Both the position numbers and the translations under genes were made by a program. Of a stretch of 64,000 nt of DNA, positions 47,862 through 61,049 are shown piece by piece. The stretch is from Tanytarsus gracilentus (lineage: Eukaryota; Arthropoda; Insecta; Diptera; Chironomidae). The first letter of the stretch is position 1; each line of letters starts with the position of its first letter. The stretch is taken from positions 1,550,001-1,614,000 of the forward strand of contig JAXRKN010000036.1 in assembly GCA_038502055.1 (NCBI GenBank), given 5' to 3'. The notes under the pieces were generated by a model. The model was not told the origin of the DNA, ran no database searches, and saw nothing but the letters and a program-made list of their open reading frames with translations.

Positions 47862-50800
47862 TTAGTTTTCGTTAGCCGGTTTGTCATCGGATTTTTCATT
47901 TTGATTCGCTTGCTCACTTTTCGTCGTTGCCGGTGGAGATGGTTGATCCTTTTCTTTATCCAAGTCCTTTTTCTCAGTGCTTTGTGTTTGTGGAAGAGCT
48001 TTTAGGATGGCGTGAACTTCTTCCGCTACCGCCGTGAGGACAAACTCAAATTGTTGTCGAGTCTCAACAAGTCCTGCACGTTGGTCTCTCAGATGTTCGA
48101 GAGTGGCTGCAATGTCAATTTCACGAGCTCCCTTATTCATTCGACCAAGTACAAGGTCGAGTAGGATGTAGGCACCAGTTCTGCCAGAGCCATTGCTATT
48201 AAGTTAAAAATTCAATTAGTAATTAAATAGATGAAAGTTTTTTAAATGTACCTGCTGTGTACGACGATTGGACATGATCTACCACGATATGATTTATTGA
48301 CTTTTCTCCTAAATTCTAAGAGCGCTTTAGCAGAGAGCGGAATGCCTTGCTGAGGCCACGCAAGGAAGTGGAATTGAGTGACAGTTCGAGTCTCACCCGT
48401 TCGGAGGTTTTTCAAGTAGAAAGATCTAACTAAATATTCATCGCACCATACGTGCTCGGATACGAGATGGACTTCGTATATGTGATAGACTTCAGCTCCT
48501 TCCTCGGGCCAATATCGTGCACATGCACTTTCTCCGTTCTCTTGGAGACGACATAAGGCAACAATTACTACGCAGCCCTGCTCCCACACGAGCTGCCAAA
48601 AGTGAGCGAGGGTCGATGGAAGTGGTGCTTGCGCTGCTATATATGCTGGAGCGCGTGGATCATGATCGGTTATTGTGGACGCATTAATGTAGTCCATTCC
48701 TTCTGCATTTGCAATGTGATTGAGCACGACTCTCGAATGATCGAAGGGAAGTGGCGCTCCGATTCTATTGAAAGCGGAACACTCTTCCTGAAGAGCGGCT
48801 TCACGAGCACCAGGTTCAGCTTCATAACGACATAATGCTTCCCATTCGCGCTGTAAACGCCCTTTGTTTCGAAGATGATCTTCCATATAAGAGAGAACCA
48901 TGTGACCCGTTGAAATGTCCATGTTTGATAATGCCGGTTCTTCACTCCACGACGATGTACTCGAGCGAGACGATGGCGGCTTATCGTTTTCCTTTGAAAG
49001 TGATGCGACTCGTGCTGAAGTTGAGTCATTCTTGCCGGCCATGCGTGCACGACAAAGCTCCTGATAATCCTTACTACTCGTTTCAACATTTCCCAAATCT
49101 TTTAAATTGTTTAGCTTATCGCGTTTGTATATAAAGCGATTATAGACTATCCATAGCACTGCACAGAGTGCGAGTGCAAAGACGACAGAAATAATTATCA
49201 TCATGATGATGACGCGTGTCATGTCAATGTCTTCAGCAGCATCCAATTTTGTGGCATTAATTTCATTGTCATAATCCTTTACTTTATCGCCCACGCCCGC
49301 TCTCATCACAAGGACACCCAAGCGTCTACTCAAATTGTTCTTGAATCTGCTATCGTTGATGGATTTTGCGACGTCAAGTGCAGTCTTACCCTCGGGATTT
49401 TTCTCGACACGGAACGACACCTCATGACGGTCGACGCGCGTGTGAGTGAAAAAGTTTTGGAGATTTAATAGCTCACCGAGTGCTTGAACAATTCTCGCAC
49501 CCTCTTTCCAGTTATCAAGAGAATTCTTTAAGATTACGTGAGCATATTCAGGATCTACCGAAAAGTTTGCGTGATCTAAATCGCTGTGCATTTCTTTCTT
49601 TACTTTAGGAACGTCTTCGCTCTTCATGTGCGGCGGAAGATGTTCGAGATTTCTTTCGTCTAATTTAGGCGGTGACTCATCATCGTTCGGTCGTGGTGCT
49701 TGTGGACCGGGTTTCTTTACATCTAACCGCTCGTGCCTTTGGAATCCCATGATGCTTTGCAATAAGTTCGTTTTGGCGTCATTATGTAAAGGGCTTGGAA
49801 CGTAAACTAATCCTCCTTCCGTGTAGACACCACCCTCGGGATCAAGATCATCATCTCTGAAATTTGCCAGCATGTCGCGGTGAGTGAGGTAAACTGTTGG
49901 AATGTCATTAACTTCTGCATCTTCTTCGTCAAACATTCGACCGTGGTGTGAGTTCTGATTATCGGAAAATGAAGGATCGATTTCGTCCTTCAAGTCAAAG
50001 TGTTGAATGTTCTTCTCTGGAATGTGCTCAGTTTTTGCTACCTCACGGAATGATGTAAATCTTGGATTGTCGTCAGAGCTTTCTCTCCAATCGTTAACCA
50101 GTTCTTGCAATCGTTCCTCATTTTCTAGTTCTTCCTCACGTTCCTTAAAATGTGAGCCACGTCGACTGTCACGTTGGAATGGATTTTGTTGCTCAATAAT
50201 GTCGTCGTATTCATCATCATAAAGTGCATTATTAGTGTCAACTTCATCCGATGGCAATTGAGATTTACGACCTTCTTGCTCATACTCTGCCAGCATTCGA
50301 TGTAGTTCCATTCGATTCTTTATGTCACTCATTCTATTTTGGAGGTCGCTCGATTGTTCTAACTCGTCCTCTTCAACTGCTGACGATGGAACCATAAACT
50401 CACGTTGAAGAAATTCATATTGGTCAGGTGTTAAAACGCTCAATTTATCTGCAGTCGGTTCTTGTTGCATAATGGGGATCTGATTGAGGCTATCGAAAAA
50501 TTTATAATTTATAAAAATTTAATATTAAATTTCGAAATATCTTACTTATATGAAGATTTCTTTAACGGCGGGTAAAAGTATTCATCAGCATACTCGTTTA
50601 GGGGCTGTGTGAATCTAATGACGGCCAGCGGATTTGTTGGATCGAGGAATTTTGGAATGATTGGTGGAGGTGCTAGAGACACACAAGCGTCACGTTCCAT
50701 ATTCACTAAATTGCGCATAGCATAAATGGCATTTTGCATACGACATTGTGTGAACGGATGGTTCCAATCGAGTCCCGCAGCATGCAATTCCTGCAGCATT

Positions 50801-52681
50801 TGTTTGAGAATTGCGACATGTTCTGGAGAAAGGGGCTCGCTATCAAAAATAAATTCATATTAATCCCTCGAGTGACTGACTCTTGTTATTCGACACTCAC
50901 CGATAAAGTTGTTGAGGATCTGCCTCGAAGTGTGGAAGACATTTCCCAAAGGCAAAATCTGTGTTGAAAGATTAAAGTTTACTTTGAGATTAATCGAGTC
51001 GGAAAAATTTAATGGAAGCTTCGAAAAGCTTATCGAGTTCACGCAAATAATTTTCGTGTGTTCAAAAGCTCCAGCAGAAAGAAAATAAGATAAATTGAAA
51101 GCACTCACCATCATAGCACCATTCAAGATTCGGGATACATAGTTGGTGTTCGGTGAACAAGCAACCTGCAAAAAAATTATTTATTAAATGCTGATGAAAG
51201 TGATTTTAAAAAATATTTTTTTAATCATTATTGCCACGAGCGATGAAGAAAAGTTGGAAATTGTGTGGGATGTGAAGTTTCATTTTCTCTTCTTGAAAAC
51301 ATATAAAATTAATTTTTGAGCTTTTTTCAGTCTTGAAATTGCAGAGAAATGCGATTGAAATTAATTTCCAAGTCACCAATTAAAATCTCACTTAATGATT
51401 ATTTATTGGTGCTTACCAGAGTGAAACGTGGGTGGATATTATATTTAAATATTTCAAAGTAATTCGAGCGTATGGAAATAAATTACGTTTCAAAAAGGGA
51501 TTCAGAAATTTTTAATTACATTCCTAAAATTCATGTGGTGTCATTTGAAAATTTCTCTGAAACGCTCTCACTCATTAAATCTCATCAATTTATTTTTTCA
51601 AATTTTTGTGACATTTGAAACTTTTGCACATCAGCCGCATAGCTTTAAGGCTGCCGAAAATACCTTCCGAGAATTTAAGCCTGTTGCGCAATTTATCCGG
51701 CATGTGCTCTCTTGACATTTTCGCCGTTTGTTCATTTTTATTAATGAGAAACGGATCGTATCCACAGAAGAAAGCCTGCAGATATTAATAATTCAACAAA
51801 GAGCGGAAAATGAGGGAGAGAGATTAAACATTTCCGACGCCATTTTGCTGATTAAATCTATACATAAAGATATCGATTCTCTCTGAAATTGTTTTGCATT
51901 CATAAGTCAATTATCGATAAATTATTAATGACAGGGATAATCATGACTACGCGATGACCTTACCCGATAATATTGTAGCGTAAAATTATGAAATTACGCC
52001 ATCTTAAAAGCTCATTGTGAAAGAGACATGTGTGGTAATATTTTAGGAAATATGATATGAGTTCGCGGTAAAAGTTTCATGAATAAAATCCAAATTAATT
52101 TTCATCGTGTGGGTGACGGAAATTTGAGAGCAACCACGGATTCTACTGGGTTAATAAATTTTACAACACAAAATTCAAGGACATGTTTTTAGGATTATTC
52201 CGCTGTGAATAGAAGCGATATGTCATCGACTCGGTTGTAAATTATTATCACCAAAAAGTGGAGGGATATAAAAAAATTCAGTGGACAATAGAGAGCATGT
52301 GGATGTGCGAGACGTGATGAAGAAAGGCAAAAGTGTCAGGCAACAACAAGTAGGTGGAGCACCACGCCCTTTACACAATCACCAGACAATTTCACACTTT
52401 GCAACTCATGGATTAAAAGTGTGGCCATTATTACTTTCACATGTAGGCACGAAACTTTTATTTCGCGTGGTAAAAGCGATAAAAAGTTTTTTGATATCTC
52501 ACTTAAGAGATTAAAAAATATCGAGTGATTTATTTTTGCATTTTTAATTAAAAATTTTATGAAACTCACCAATATTTCCTTCACCCGCCACAATGCTGAG
52601 ATGACTTTGAAAGATGGTCAATAGGAAACTGCCACACATCAATGTCCTCCATAGCGTCATCCATTTGTCAATATTTAACAT
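47862..52681 (-). CDS. ia2: IA-2 (receptor-type tyrosine phosphatase N-like), catalytically dead
   Basis: Dense-core-vesicle transmembrane protein of neuroendocrine cells. Six exons (52570-52681, 51109-51165, 50901-50958, 50546-50839, 48252-50489, 47862-48195) join in frame to 1030 aa: signal peptide (MCGSFLLTIFQSHLSIVAGE), an N-terminal Cys module (GCLFTEHQLC, CYDDFAFGKC), an acidic Glu-rich lumenal region, the ectodomain with VILKNSLDNWKEGARIVQAL, one TM helix near 602-626, then a single PTP domain with KEIDIAATLEH-type sequence (here REIDIAATLEHLRDQRAGL) and AVAEEVHAILKAL. The signature loop reads HSSNGSGRTG, so the catalytic Cys is Ser919, and the WPD loop is WPQ; both changes abolish phosphatase chemistry. 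Exon 1 and exon 2 are separated by a 1.4-kb intron. Confidence 0.93.
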
Positions 52682-54837
52682 GGCTCGATGATTTAATCAA
52701 ATTGATGGGGTTTGTCTGCTATTGTTACTATTTGTATGATGGTCTCAACTGCAATATTAAAATTATCAGTTATAAAAATTGTTAATGCCATAAAAGCGTC
52801 ACTTCTTTCGACGTTTATTTCAGTACACTTGGTTAAAGAGGTAACTCGAAAATGATAAAATCGTGCTGAAAAAATTCAATTGTTTAAACATGCTTAGATA
52901 AAATTAATTAAAAAAACTTCAACAGCAGACGAAGAGCGCCCTTTATCTCTGTGAAGGACTTTCAATTTGTACTTTGAAAATTAAGATTCGAAAAATTCAT
53001 CTTTTTCCATTAATTATTGGCTTAAAAAGAAAAATTTTCTAAAAAGATTTTTTCCTTTGACATCGATTGACGTCATAGAAATATTAAGCAACAAGTGTCA
53101 TTAAAACTCCCTTCGATGTTTTCCAAAATTTAGCTTGTGTAACAATTTTCGTTCATGTGGAAAATTATGTTTGACATTAAGAAGAAAAAGAGTGAAAGAA
53201 AATTTGAAGACTCGAAGATAGAAAAAATTATAAAAGCAAAAAATTAACGCAGTTAAAATTTTACAGACAAATTCGAATGTCTGCGAATTTTATAATCAGA
53301 ACGAGAAAAAAGTTTGTCAATCAACTCAAGTTGCTGCTGTTTATCATAAAAATCACAAAAGCTTAAATTCTCCGAGCTTGTAAAAGTTCGTCTTGTAAAG
53401 TCATCATCCGATGTTTGAAAACAAGCTCATAAATTTTGGGTCGAAGTATTTTTCACTAAGAATAAAATTTCCATTCTACAAATTGCGCATCAATCCCTTA
53501 AAATGACTATAAAATTTTATGAGCTCGTTTTAAGCTTCCAAAAAAAGTGCTCAAGTCATTGTTGAGAAAGAGAGAGAAAGTTTGTCCTTGTAAATGAGAG
53601 AGAGAAAAAAAAGCTCGTCGAGGAGTTCTAAATATAGCATAAAGCTTAATGTTATTTTTATGTGTGTGTGGGTGTTTACACGTGTGAGAGTGAGGGTGGA
53701 ATAAAAAATTTCACGATGAATGAACTTTTAGAGAGAACATAACAAACTTAATATTAGCTTTAATGAAATTATGAAAAATGGGGAAGCATTTTGACATGCA
53801 GAGCAATTGTAAAGGTCATTAAAAATTTAAAAGTAAATTGAGTGAAAAATCAATAACGATAATAATAAAATGCGACGTTCTATAAATGGACTTAGAATGA
53901 AGAGATTATCGTCCAACAAAAAATATAATCCCTTTTCACTTTTAATTTCATCTGAAACCGACACTTTTATGCTTAACGTCCCACGCATAGCTAGAGAGCG
54001 TATTAAAAATTCTCAATGAAAAGTGAAGCGAAGTAAAGGAAAGGTTCCAAAAATATTTTTGCAACATTCTCTCTCTCTCTGTTGCTGACGTCATAATGTT
54101 TCTAGAAAATTTATCAGTCACCCATCCCAAGTAAGGATACGAGAATGATTTTCTTTATTGGAAGTGGGTGTAAAAGGTGAAGTCGACAATGCGAAAAATT
54201 CCTAAGTTCTGTTATGCTTTATTTCGTCTCTTTTTTTACATGAGTAAATAATATGCGCCACACGAGAAAAAAAGGTAAAGAATCTAATGGAAAATTATTT
54301 TTAACATATGCAAATAAAAAAGATTGCCTAAAATTGAATAAATTTTCTTCATTTCAACAACGAATTTTAAATTCAATAAATCAAGAATGGAAATTCAATA
54401 TTCTTTTATTTCATTGTGGTGTAAATATAAGGAAAAAAATTATCGGTTCTTCGTGAAAAATTAGGGTTTAAATAAAAAAAGTATTGTTTAGAAATTTGAT
54501 AAGTTTTCCGTCCAAAAAAAATTTTAATGATCGGTTATAAAATTTTATTTTAAATTTTTTGATTTTTACTTGTTTTCAGCTTTATGAAAATTAAAAATAT
54601 TTTATAAATTTTTCAATATGGTAAAATTCTGGATAAAAAATGAAAAGATGAAAATTCTAACTGAGCTCTATTAAAACCTTTTCATATATATTTTAATATT
54701 ATGTTAAAAATTAAACAAAAAAGTAATTAAAGAAATTAAAATATATATTTGTCAATTTTGTCTTTTCACGAATTTTATATAAAAAGCACGATTTAGGATT
54801 TTGTAATAAAATTCAATTTATAATTTCAAAGTTAATG

Positions 54838-54999
54838 CCTGCGTGGGACATGAAAACCGTTGGGGACGTAAATTTAATTAAAAGTATACTTTTTGTTTAC
54901 AATTGTCTATTGAAAATACGTTGGGGACGAGATTTAAATTTTATTTGTATGAGGATTTTTTGAATTTTAACGGTAACATTTGGTCATGTCCCACGCAGG
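54838..54999. mobile_element. 162-bp MITE with 16-bp TIRs and 8-bp target duplication
   Basis: Terminal inverted repeats CCTGCGTGGGACATGA / TCATGTCCCACGCAGG are perfect over 16 bp. Both sides carry AGTTAATG (54830-54837 and 55000-55007), an 8-bp target-site duplication as made by hAT- or P-type transposases. GTTGGGGACG occurs twice inside. Too short to encode anything. Confidence 0.88.
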
Positions 55000-56624
55000 A
55001 GTTAATGAAGCTCATTCTACTCGCTATTCAACAGAAGAAAAGGCACGCATTTATTTTAAATAAACCTTTAGGATCTTTGGTAACACTTCAAAAAGATTCA
55101 AGATTTAATGGCATCAATTTGATAAAAAAATATGTTGAGCCATCAAATTATAATAAATTTGCATTTTTCCAAATTTACCATATTGTAGAAAAAAAATTTC
55201 TCATCAAACAATTGTTGGAATATTCAAAAAAAAATTTCATAAAACTTCTCTTTCTTTTGCTTTTTATCAACAGGTCGCCTTCGTATACATTTTCTCTATG
55301 TGACCTCGAAATTGCACACGACGAAAATGTCGACGCCATTTTTCGATATGAAAAAAAGAAAAAAGTTTTCCTTATTTTTGAGGAAGGAAAAAGTCTCTTA
55401 ATGGAAAATTGACGAGTCAATTGTGATTGTACATTTAATAGCATTCAAAATGTTCACATGGAAGTGAATTTATGTCTTTCGAAATGACACTTTTATGTTA
55501 CCATATGGAAGGGAAATTTCTCGTACTTACCACTCTTTACGAATGTTCTAACCATATTAATCCCATTTTTTTGTGATGTAACTTGCAATTTTTAGGTTTT
55601 CACACACACTTTTTAATTTAATTTCCCGTCACTGAATTTTTCATCCAATTTTTCTTCCTTTTTCGCATAAAAACGGGAAACTCAAAAAATGGTATGAAAC
55701 TTAAAAATTTTAAAAGGGAACTAAAGAACTGGAATTAAAGAGAGAGAAAAAGAGAAAGATAAAATTAGGATCTAAATTTTATGGTCATTTTTCAAACCAT
55801 ATGTGAAGGAAAAAATTGAGTGAAAATTTTTCTTTCCTCCCATTTTCTCACAAAAAAAGGAAATTATTTGAAATCTCTTCGACTCTTACGGTTATGTTGT
55901 TGAAAAAAATTTAATTAAACTCAAAATTATCGCTCGCCCCTTTCTCACAAAACTGAGACTTTACAGAGAAAGTCGTCAGTTCACGGTGGCAGCAGCGCAA
56001 ACACAGAAGTGCAAAAATTTCTTTCTGCTGTTTCTAACCGCGACAATGACACAAAGTCAGTGCTGAATTTATGCGAGAGAGAATGTTATGTGTCGAGAGT
56101 GTGAGGAGTGGTAGAAAAATGGGAAGGAAAAGAAAATTTCACAGCTCTGAAATTTACTTTTCACTCGAAAAGCGTCTCGACGAAGACTAAACGAGAAATT
56201 CTCATTGCTCGATGTAGATTCAGTTTTTTTTTTCAGCTGCCTGACGGAAAAGTTGCGAGAGAGAAAATTTACGAGATTCGCTGTTATTTTACTAACACAC
56301 GTTTGAATTATGTTCTCTCTCTCTCGTTCGAGCTTATCAATGAGGAAAATTCTTAGCTTGATGTTTATTAAGTCGGTTTGATAAAAATTAATTAATTAAT
56401 TAATGAAAAGTTTTCAGTTAGTTTTTTCATTTAATTTTTATAAAATTTAAAATTCTCAAAATGTTAATTTTTTTACCAAGAATCAAATTAAGTTTTTCTT
56501 TAGCATCATTAAAATATCCATAAAATCGTAAATCATAATTTCTATCACACTCTTCACATGTATTCATTTCTAATTAAGAAATTTAAATATTTGCATAGTA
56601 AAGAGAGCATTCACAAGAAAAGCA

Positions 56625-57125
56625 TAATTAATTAAGGCACTAAAAAGTTGCAGATGTGAAAAATAATTTCACTCGCACACTCACGGGGTGAAAAAAATAA
56701 TTTTTTTTTGAAACTTTTAAATTTATTTGTGTTCCAATCGAAGAATTGAAAACTAAAGAAGACTGCATCGTTAGATTTTTGAAATTAATTAATTAAGGCA
56801 CTCAAAAAGTTGCAGATGTGAAAAATAATTTCACTCGCACACTCACGGGGTGAAAAAAAAATAATTTTTTTTTGAAACTTTTAAATTTATTTGTGTTCCA
56901 ATCGAAGAATTGAAAACTAAAGAAGACTGCATCGTTAGATTTTTGAAATTAATTAATTAAGGCACTCAAAAAGTTGCAGATGTGAAAAATAATTTCACTC
57001 GCACACTCACGGGGTGAAAAAAAAATAATTTTTTTTTGAAACTTTTAAATTTATTTGTGTTCCAATCGAAGAATTGAAAACTAAAGAAGACTGCATCGTT
57101 AGATTTTTGAAATTAATTAATTAAG
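56625..57125. repeat. ~163-bp unit in three tandem copies
   Basis: GGCACT...AAAGTTGCAGATGTG recurs at about 56636, 56797 and 56961 (spacings 161 and 164), with the same flank AATTAATTAA and the same interior (TCACTCGCACACTCACGGGG). Differences are only a few single-base or homopolymer changes, so the expansion is recent. Confidence 0.93.
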
Positions 57126-59363
57126 AGAGAAATAAGCACATCTGCGAGAGTGGAGAGAAAAAGACGTGGGCGAGCAACAATTTTCCACACACACACATCA
57201 TGTCGTGATAAGAAAACTCAAAACTGGTAGCCGATCGATAAGCTTTCTTGACGCACGAAGTTGACTTTAACATGCGCATGTGCAATAAAAGCTTTCGGTC
57301 GTCTTGCACCCACACTAATCTGAATGACGTTAAAACTTTTTCGCTAGCTCTGTACAAATATTGAATGTGCAATGAAATGTATTTTTTTTTTGTTGCATTC
57401 ATCAATCTTTGTTACATAAAGTTATAATCTTGTTAATGCAAAGTTGCATGCATGAAAGTGAGATGGAGAAATAAATTATTAAAAAGTTTTTTGTATTGTG
57501 ATATTTAAAGTTCATTTCTATAAAATAAATGACGACAAATAATTTATTTAATAAACCTGATGTCATTAAAATATTTTATGAACTATAATAATTTTACCCA
57601 TTTTTTTTTCATACAACCTTAAAGCTGCAACAGGTCTTGAAAATTCACATTAATATTTTCATCAACAAATCACTTGCAGATTTCCATTAAATTTTGTTTA
57701 CAAAAAAAGCCAAATTGCTTTAACCAAAGCTCAGCTGGGTGCTTTTACCAATTTTCTCGTCAACGTCATTAGCACTTTTCATGTTTATTGTGTGCACTCA
57801 TGCGTCAATGAAAATTGACATTTTAATGGAAAATTCAAATTATGTCATTGAAAGACAAAAATTAACATCTCGTTGATTTATGCTGGAAATAATCAGAAAA
57901 ACATCTTCACATAATAATGTTTTAATCCCGCGAGGCACTTGTCGCACAATGAAATTACAATGATAATGAGGAAGAGCAACAAGTGGAGGATTCAGCAATC
58001 TTTCATACCTCAATTGACGTTTATTACAGTGTTGTTGACACCATTGCTATTCCGCATGGAAATCCGAGTGCCGGTTAAGTCATGTCCAATATCCGCTCAG
58101 AAATTAGATTTACAGTGACATGCACAAGCTTTACACAAGATTGCTGATCTTTCTCCGAGAACTTTCCATGGATTTAGTTTTTGATGCTTTAACACGGTTT
58201 GACGTTAATTAAAAGATTACTAAGGTTGGAATAATCTAACTCGATTAATTAGGTTGAGAAAGATGGAATTAAAAAATGCTAATTTTACTAATTTTAATTA
58301 AAAAAATTTAAAATTAAATCTGTAAATAATTTTTTTAAATTGAAAATAAATATTTTAAATTAAAGTCAGTTATATTTTTATTTTTTTTTTCAATCAGTAC
58401 ATTCTTAATGCATAGTTTCAATTATGCTCGCTTATACATTTTTTATTCTCCTTGGAATTTTATTTTCTTCGCAATTGATTCACGTTCCCGAGATTGCTTT
58501 CTATTGGTTTTCTATTTTGGTGCAGATTGTTTTTAGTGTCTGTGATAAAGTTGCAAATTCAATTTAATTTTCACTTCTCAAAGGTAGAAGCTAACGATAG
58601 ATACTGCGACTGTTTATATATTTTATTTAATAACTTTTTTATGTAAACGCAAAAAATGTTCGCTCTTGTAAAATTTAATTATTTTCTTGTCAGATGACGT
58701 TAATCAAGGGAGTTTTGTGTTGAGTGTTGAAAAAAGGTAGAATTACTTTGTTAATTACGTAAAATGCAATTTAATTTTTTTGCGCAAGTAATTTATTTTC
58801 TATTCAACGTGAAATTCTATTCAAGAGCACTTTAAAGGTTTTTTAGCTTGAAAATTTCTCAAACGGAATGTAATTTATTTTTTTTGCATTATTTTGTCGC
58901 TTTGAAGGTTTTGAAAGTTTTTCTATAAATTCCTGATTAATTTTCGATTCTATGCGAAAAAAAAATTGGGGAGCAAAAAGCTCTTAAATATTTTTGATTA
59001 AAAATTAGGAGCTAAAGACTTTCAATTAAAAACCTTTGGATTCATATAATTAGAATTAAAATTAATAAAGACATTTTTCATTCAGTCATTTCTACATAGG
59101 TAAATTAATAAATTATTAGAGATGAAAATTTTCTTGCACTTAATTTTCTACGTATTTAAATTTCCATCGACCCAATATTTTTTTTTAAACAAACATTTTA
59201 ATCTCATTATTTTTTTATCAAAAATATTTTTCATATCTGCTCTACATCGACCATCGACTCTATACAAAAAAATCATTTTGAGTTAACTTAAATATTTAAA
59301 TATTTGGTATGTGGGAAAAAATACATTTTAAATAAATTATAAAAAAAATTAAAGAGATATTTT

Positions 59364-60380
59364 TCAGTTTTTCTGTGACGTTATTTTTTTGAAGACAAAA
59401 TTCCTCTCATGATTCCAAACGAGTTCATAGGAGAGATCCTCTAAATATTTAATCAGTTCACTTGCATAGAGGGGATATTCGATTTTGTGTGAGAAGTGAA
59501 CGAGATGAATGCTGATGACTTCAATCGATACCTTGTCAAATGGAACTGAAGAGGAAAGAAAATAATTGTGTTAGTTGAAATATTTTCAAAAAGTCAAATC
59601 AAGGGTTAGACACTCTAAAAAGTTAATTCATGTTCGATAAACTTACTCGTCTGAAGAATTTCCAGCTCCTGTCCTTGGCATCCCAAGCTGAGCAAGTCAA
59701 TTTTCGTTTGATTTAGTGCCAATAAAATTGTGTAGAGTGGAAAGCATTTTATTCTTTCCGGTTCGTCGCTCATTGTCTCGACTTTCACCTCGCTTTCAGT
59801 CTCTTCGTAGTGTAGTGTCACCTAATTAAGAGAGCGCACCATGAGAATATTTCTCTTCAATTAATTAACAAATTTTCGTCTTACCTCTTTCGGATATTTT
59901 TGAGGCGAGAGCGACGCATGAACAATTTTAGTTTCGTCACGCTTAGCATACAGCTTACGAAGTTGGAAATATTTGAGAGGATCTGGCTCAACGATACATC
60001 CGCCCCACTGGAGACTTTCTGTGAGCCAGGGCGCTGCCATCATCTTTCCATTGGAGCCAGTTAGCGATTGAAAGTAGAAGCCGGATTTTTTATTTCCAAA
60101 CAAATCGCTTCCGATGAATTTTGCCATCGTGGGCGCTAAGTCTGAGCTGCTATTAAAATTAAATTGATCCATGGGTCTGAAAATTAAAATTTAATAAATT
60201 AATTAAATTATTTATTAACTATTTTGATAACTTACAGCTTCGGTAAATTCAGCATTGGATACTTTTTCATCAGCACCTCCTTAACAAACCACACGAGTTC
60301 ACCATTTGTCTGCGGCGTATTTACCAAGTCTTGATCTTGCGAGAGATTTTGACGGATAAATTGTTGATGCCGAAATTCAG
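59364..60380 (-). CDS. Star-like protein with degenerate FkbM methyltransferase domain, 3' exons only
   Basis: Four exons (60236-60380, 59885-60176, 59647-59821, 59364-59545) join in frame to about 265 C-terminal residues. The exon at 60380 starts in phase 1, so an upstream exon must exist but I could not find it before the right edge. Sequence: SGFYFQSLTGSNGKMMAAPW, GGCIVEPDPLKYFQLRKLY (the VEPDP strand/loop of FkbM-type folds), IDLLSLGCQGQELEILQTI and PFDKVSIEVISIHL (the usual end of the fold). In active enzymes the first block reads like a glycine-rich SAM motif with an acidic residue; here it is GSNGK. Drosophila Star is an ER/Golgi partner of Spitz-type EGF ligands and has this domain. 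Assignment to Star is by pattern only. Confidence 0.68.
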
Positions 60381-61049
60381 CTGTGGGTGAGGAATAAAAA
60401 AGAAGAGAATAAGTTAGAGGTCAATTCAATTGATAGCAAACAAAGCAATTGAAGAGGCTTCAAATTTCATAAATCACCGTTGCGATGGATATGACAAAAA
60501 AAGGAGCGAAAGAAGAAGCAAACAAAGAATTGAGGTCGCACATGTGTTCAGTGTAAAGCATGAATTCACCCCTCCTCTCTTTAACAAATAACAATCTCTA
60601 AAGAGAGTACAAATAGGTGGAATAAGAATGGAAATAAAGTACGGATGTCATCGAAGAATAATAAAAATTTCCATAATCCCCGCTCCTTTTCTAATGCTGT
60701 GCGAGTGAAGAAATAATGAGCCATTCATCATAATTCAAGAATATTCACGTTTTCCCTTTGTTGCTGCCACGACAACGATGGATGATTATGATGACGACGA
60801 TGATACAAACTGGGTTATGGTGCGGAAAAGATGTAAAAATAGCACCAGCATGGTAGTATAATAGTGAGGGAGTAATTTATCCTTCTTACGACAAAATATT
60901 CATTATTAAAATTGGATGCGAAACTTGGAGTGAGAGAAATTTTAAACGAACTCGAGTTCATAGAAATTATTCTTGGGTGGTTGAACACTTTATAAGAGGA
61001 GCATGGAATTATTTTTGAATTTTAATGATGGTTTAAGCTTTAAGCTTTA
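60381..61049. other. Presumed intron of the Star-like gene
   Basis: Upstream of the last recognised exon. Contains purine-rich and GATGAT-rich stretches, no exon that I can identify. Confidence 0.3.

Larger units (their letters stand above)
52682..59363. other. 6.7-kb gene-free stretch
   Basis: Upstream of IA-2. Holds a 162-bp MITE and a 163-bp triplication, both listed separately, and otherwise AT-rich DNA with GA/CT runs (for example near 53560-53610, 54065-54080, 56315-56330). The 170-codon frame at 54903-55412 starts inside the MITE and is not called. Confidence 0.4.

Noticed and set aside
54903..55412. 169-codon plus-strand frame
   Set aside because: It starts inside the MITE, is Lys/Phe/Leu-rich like random AT-rich DNA, and shows no domain.
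56108..56356. 82-codon plus-strand frame
   Set aside because: Starts at a non-ATG codon in purine-rich DNA, with no domain or splice support.
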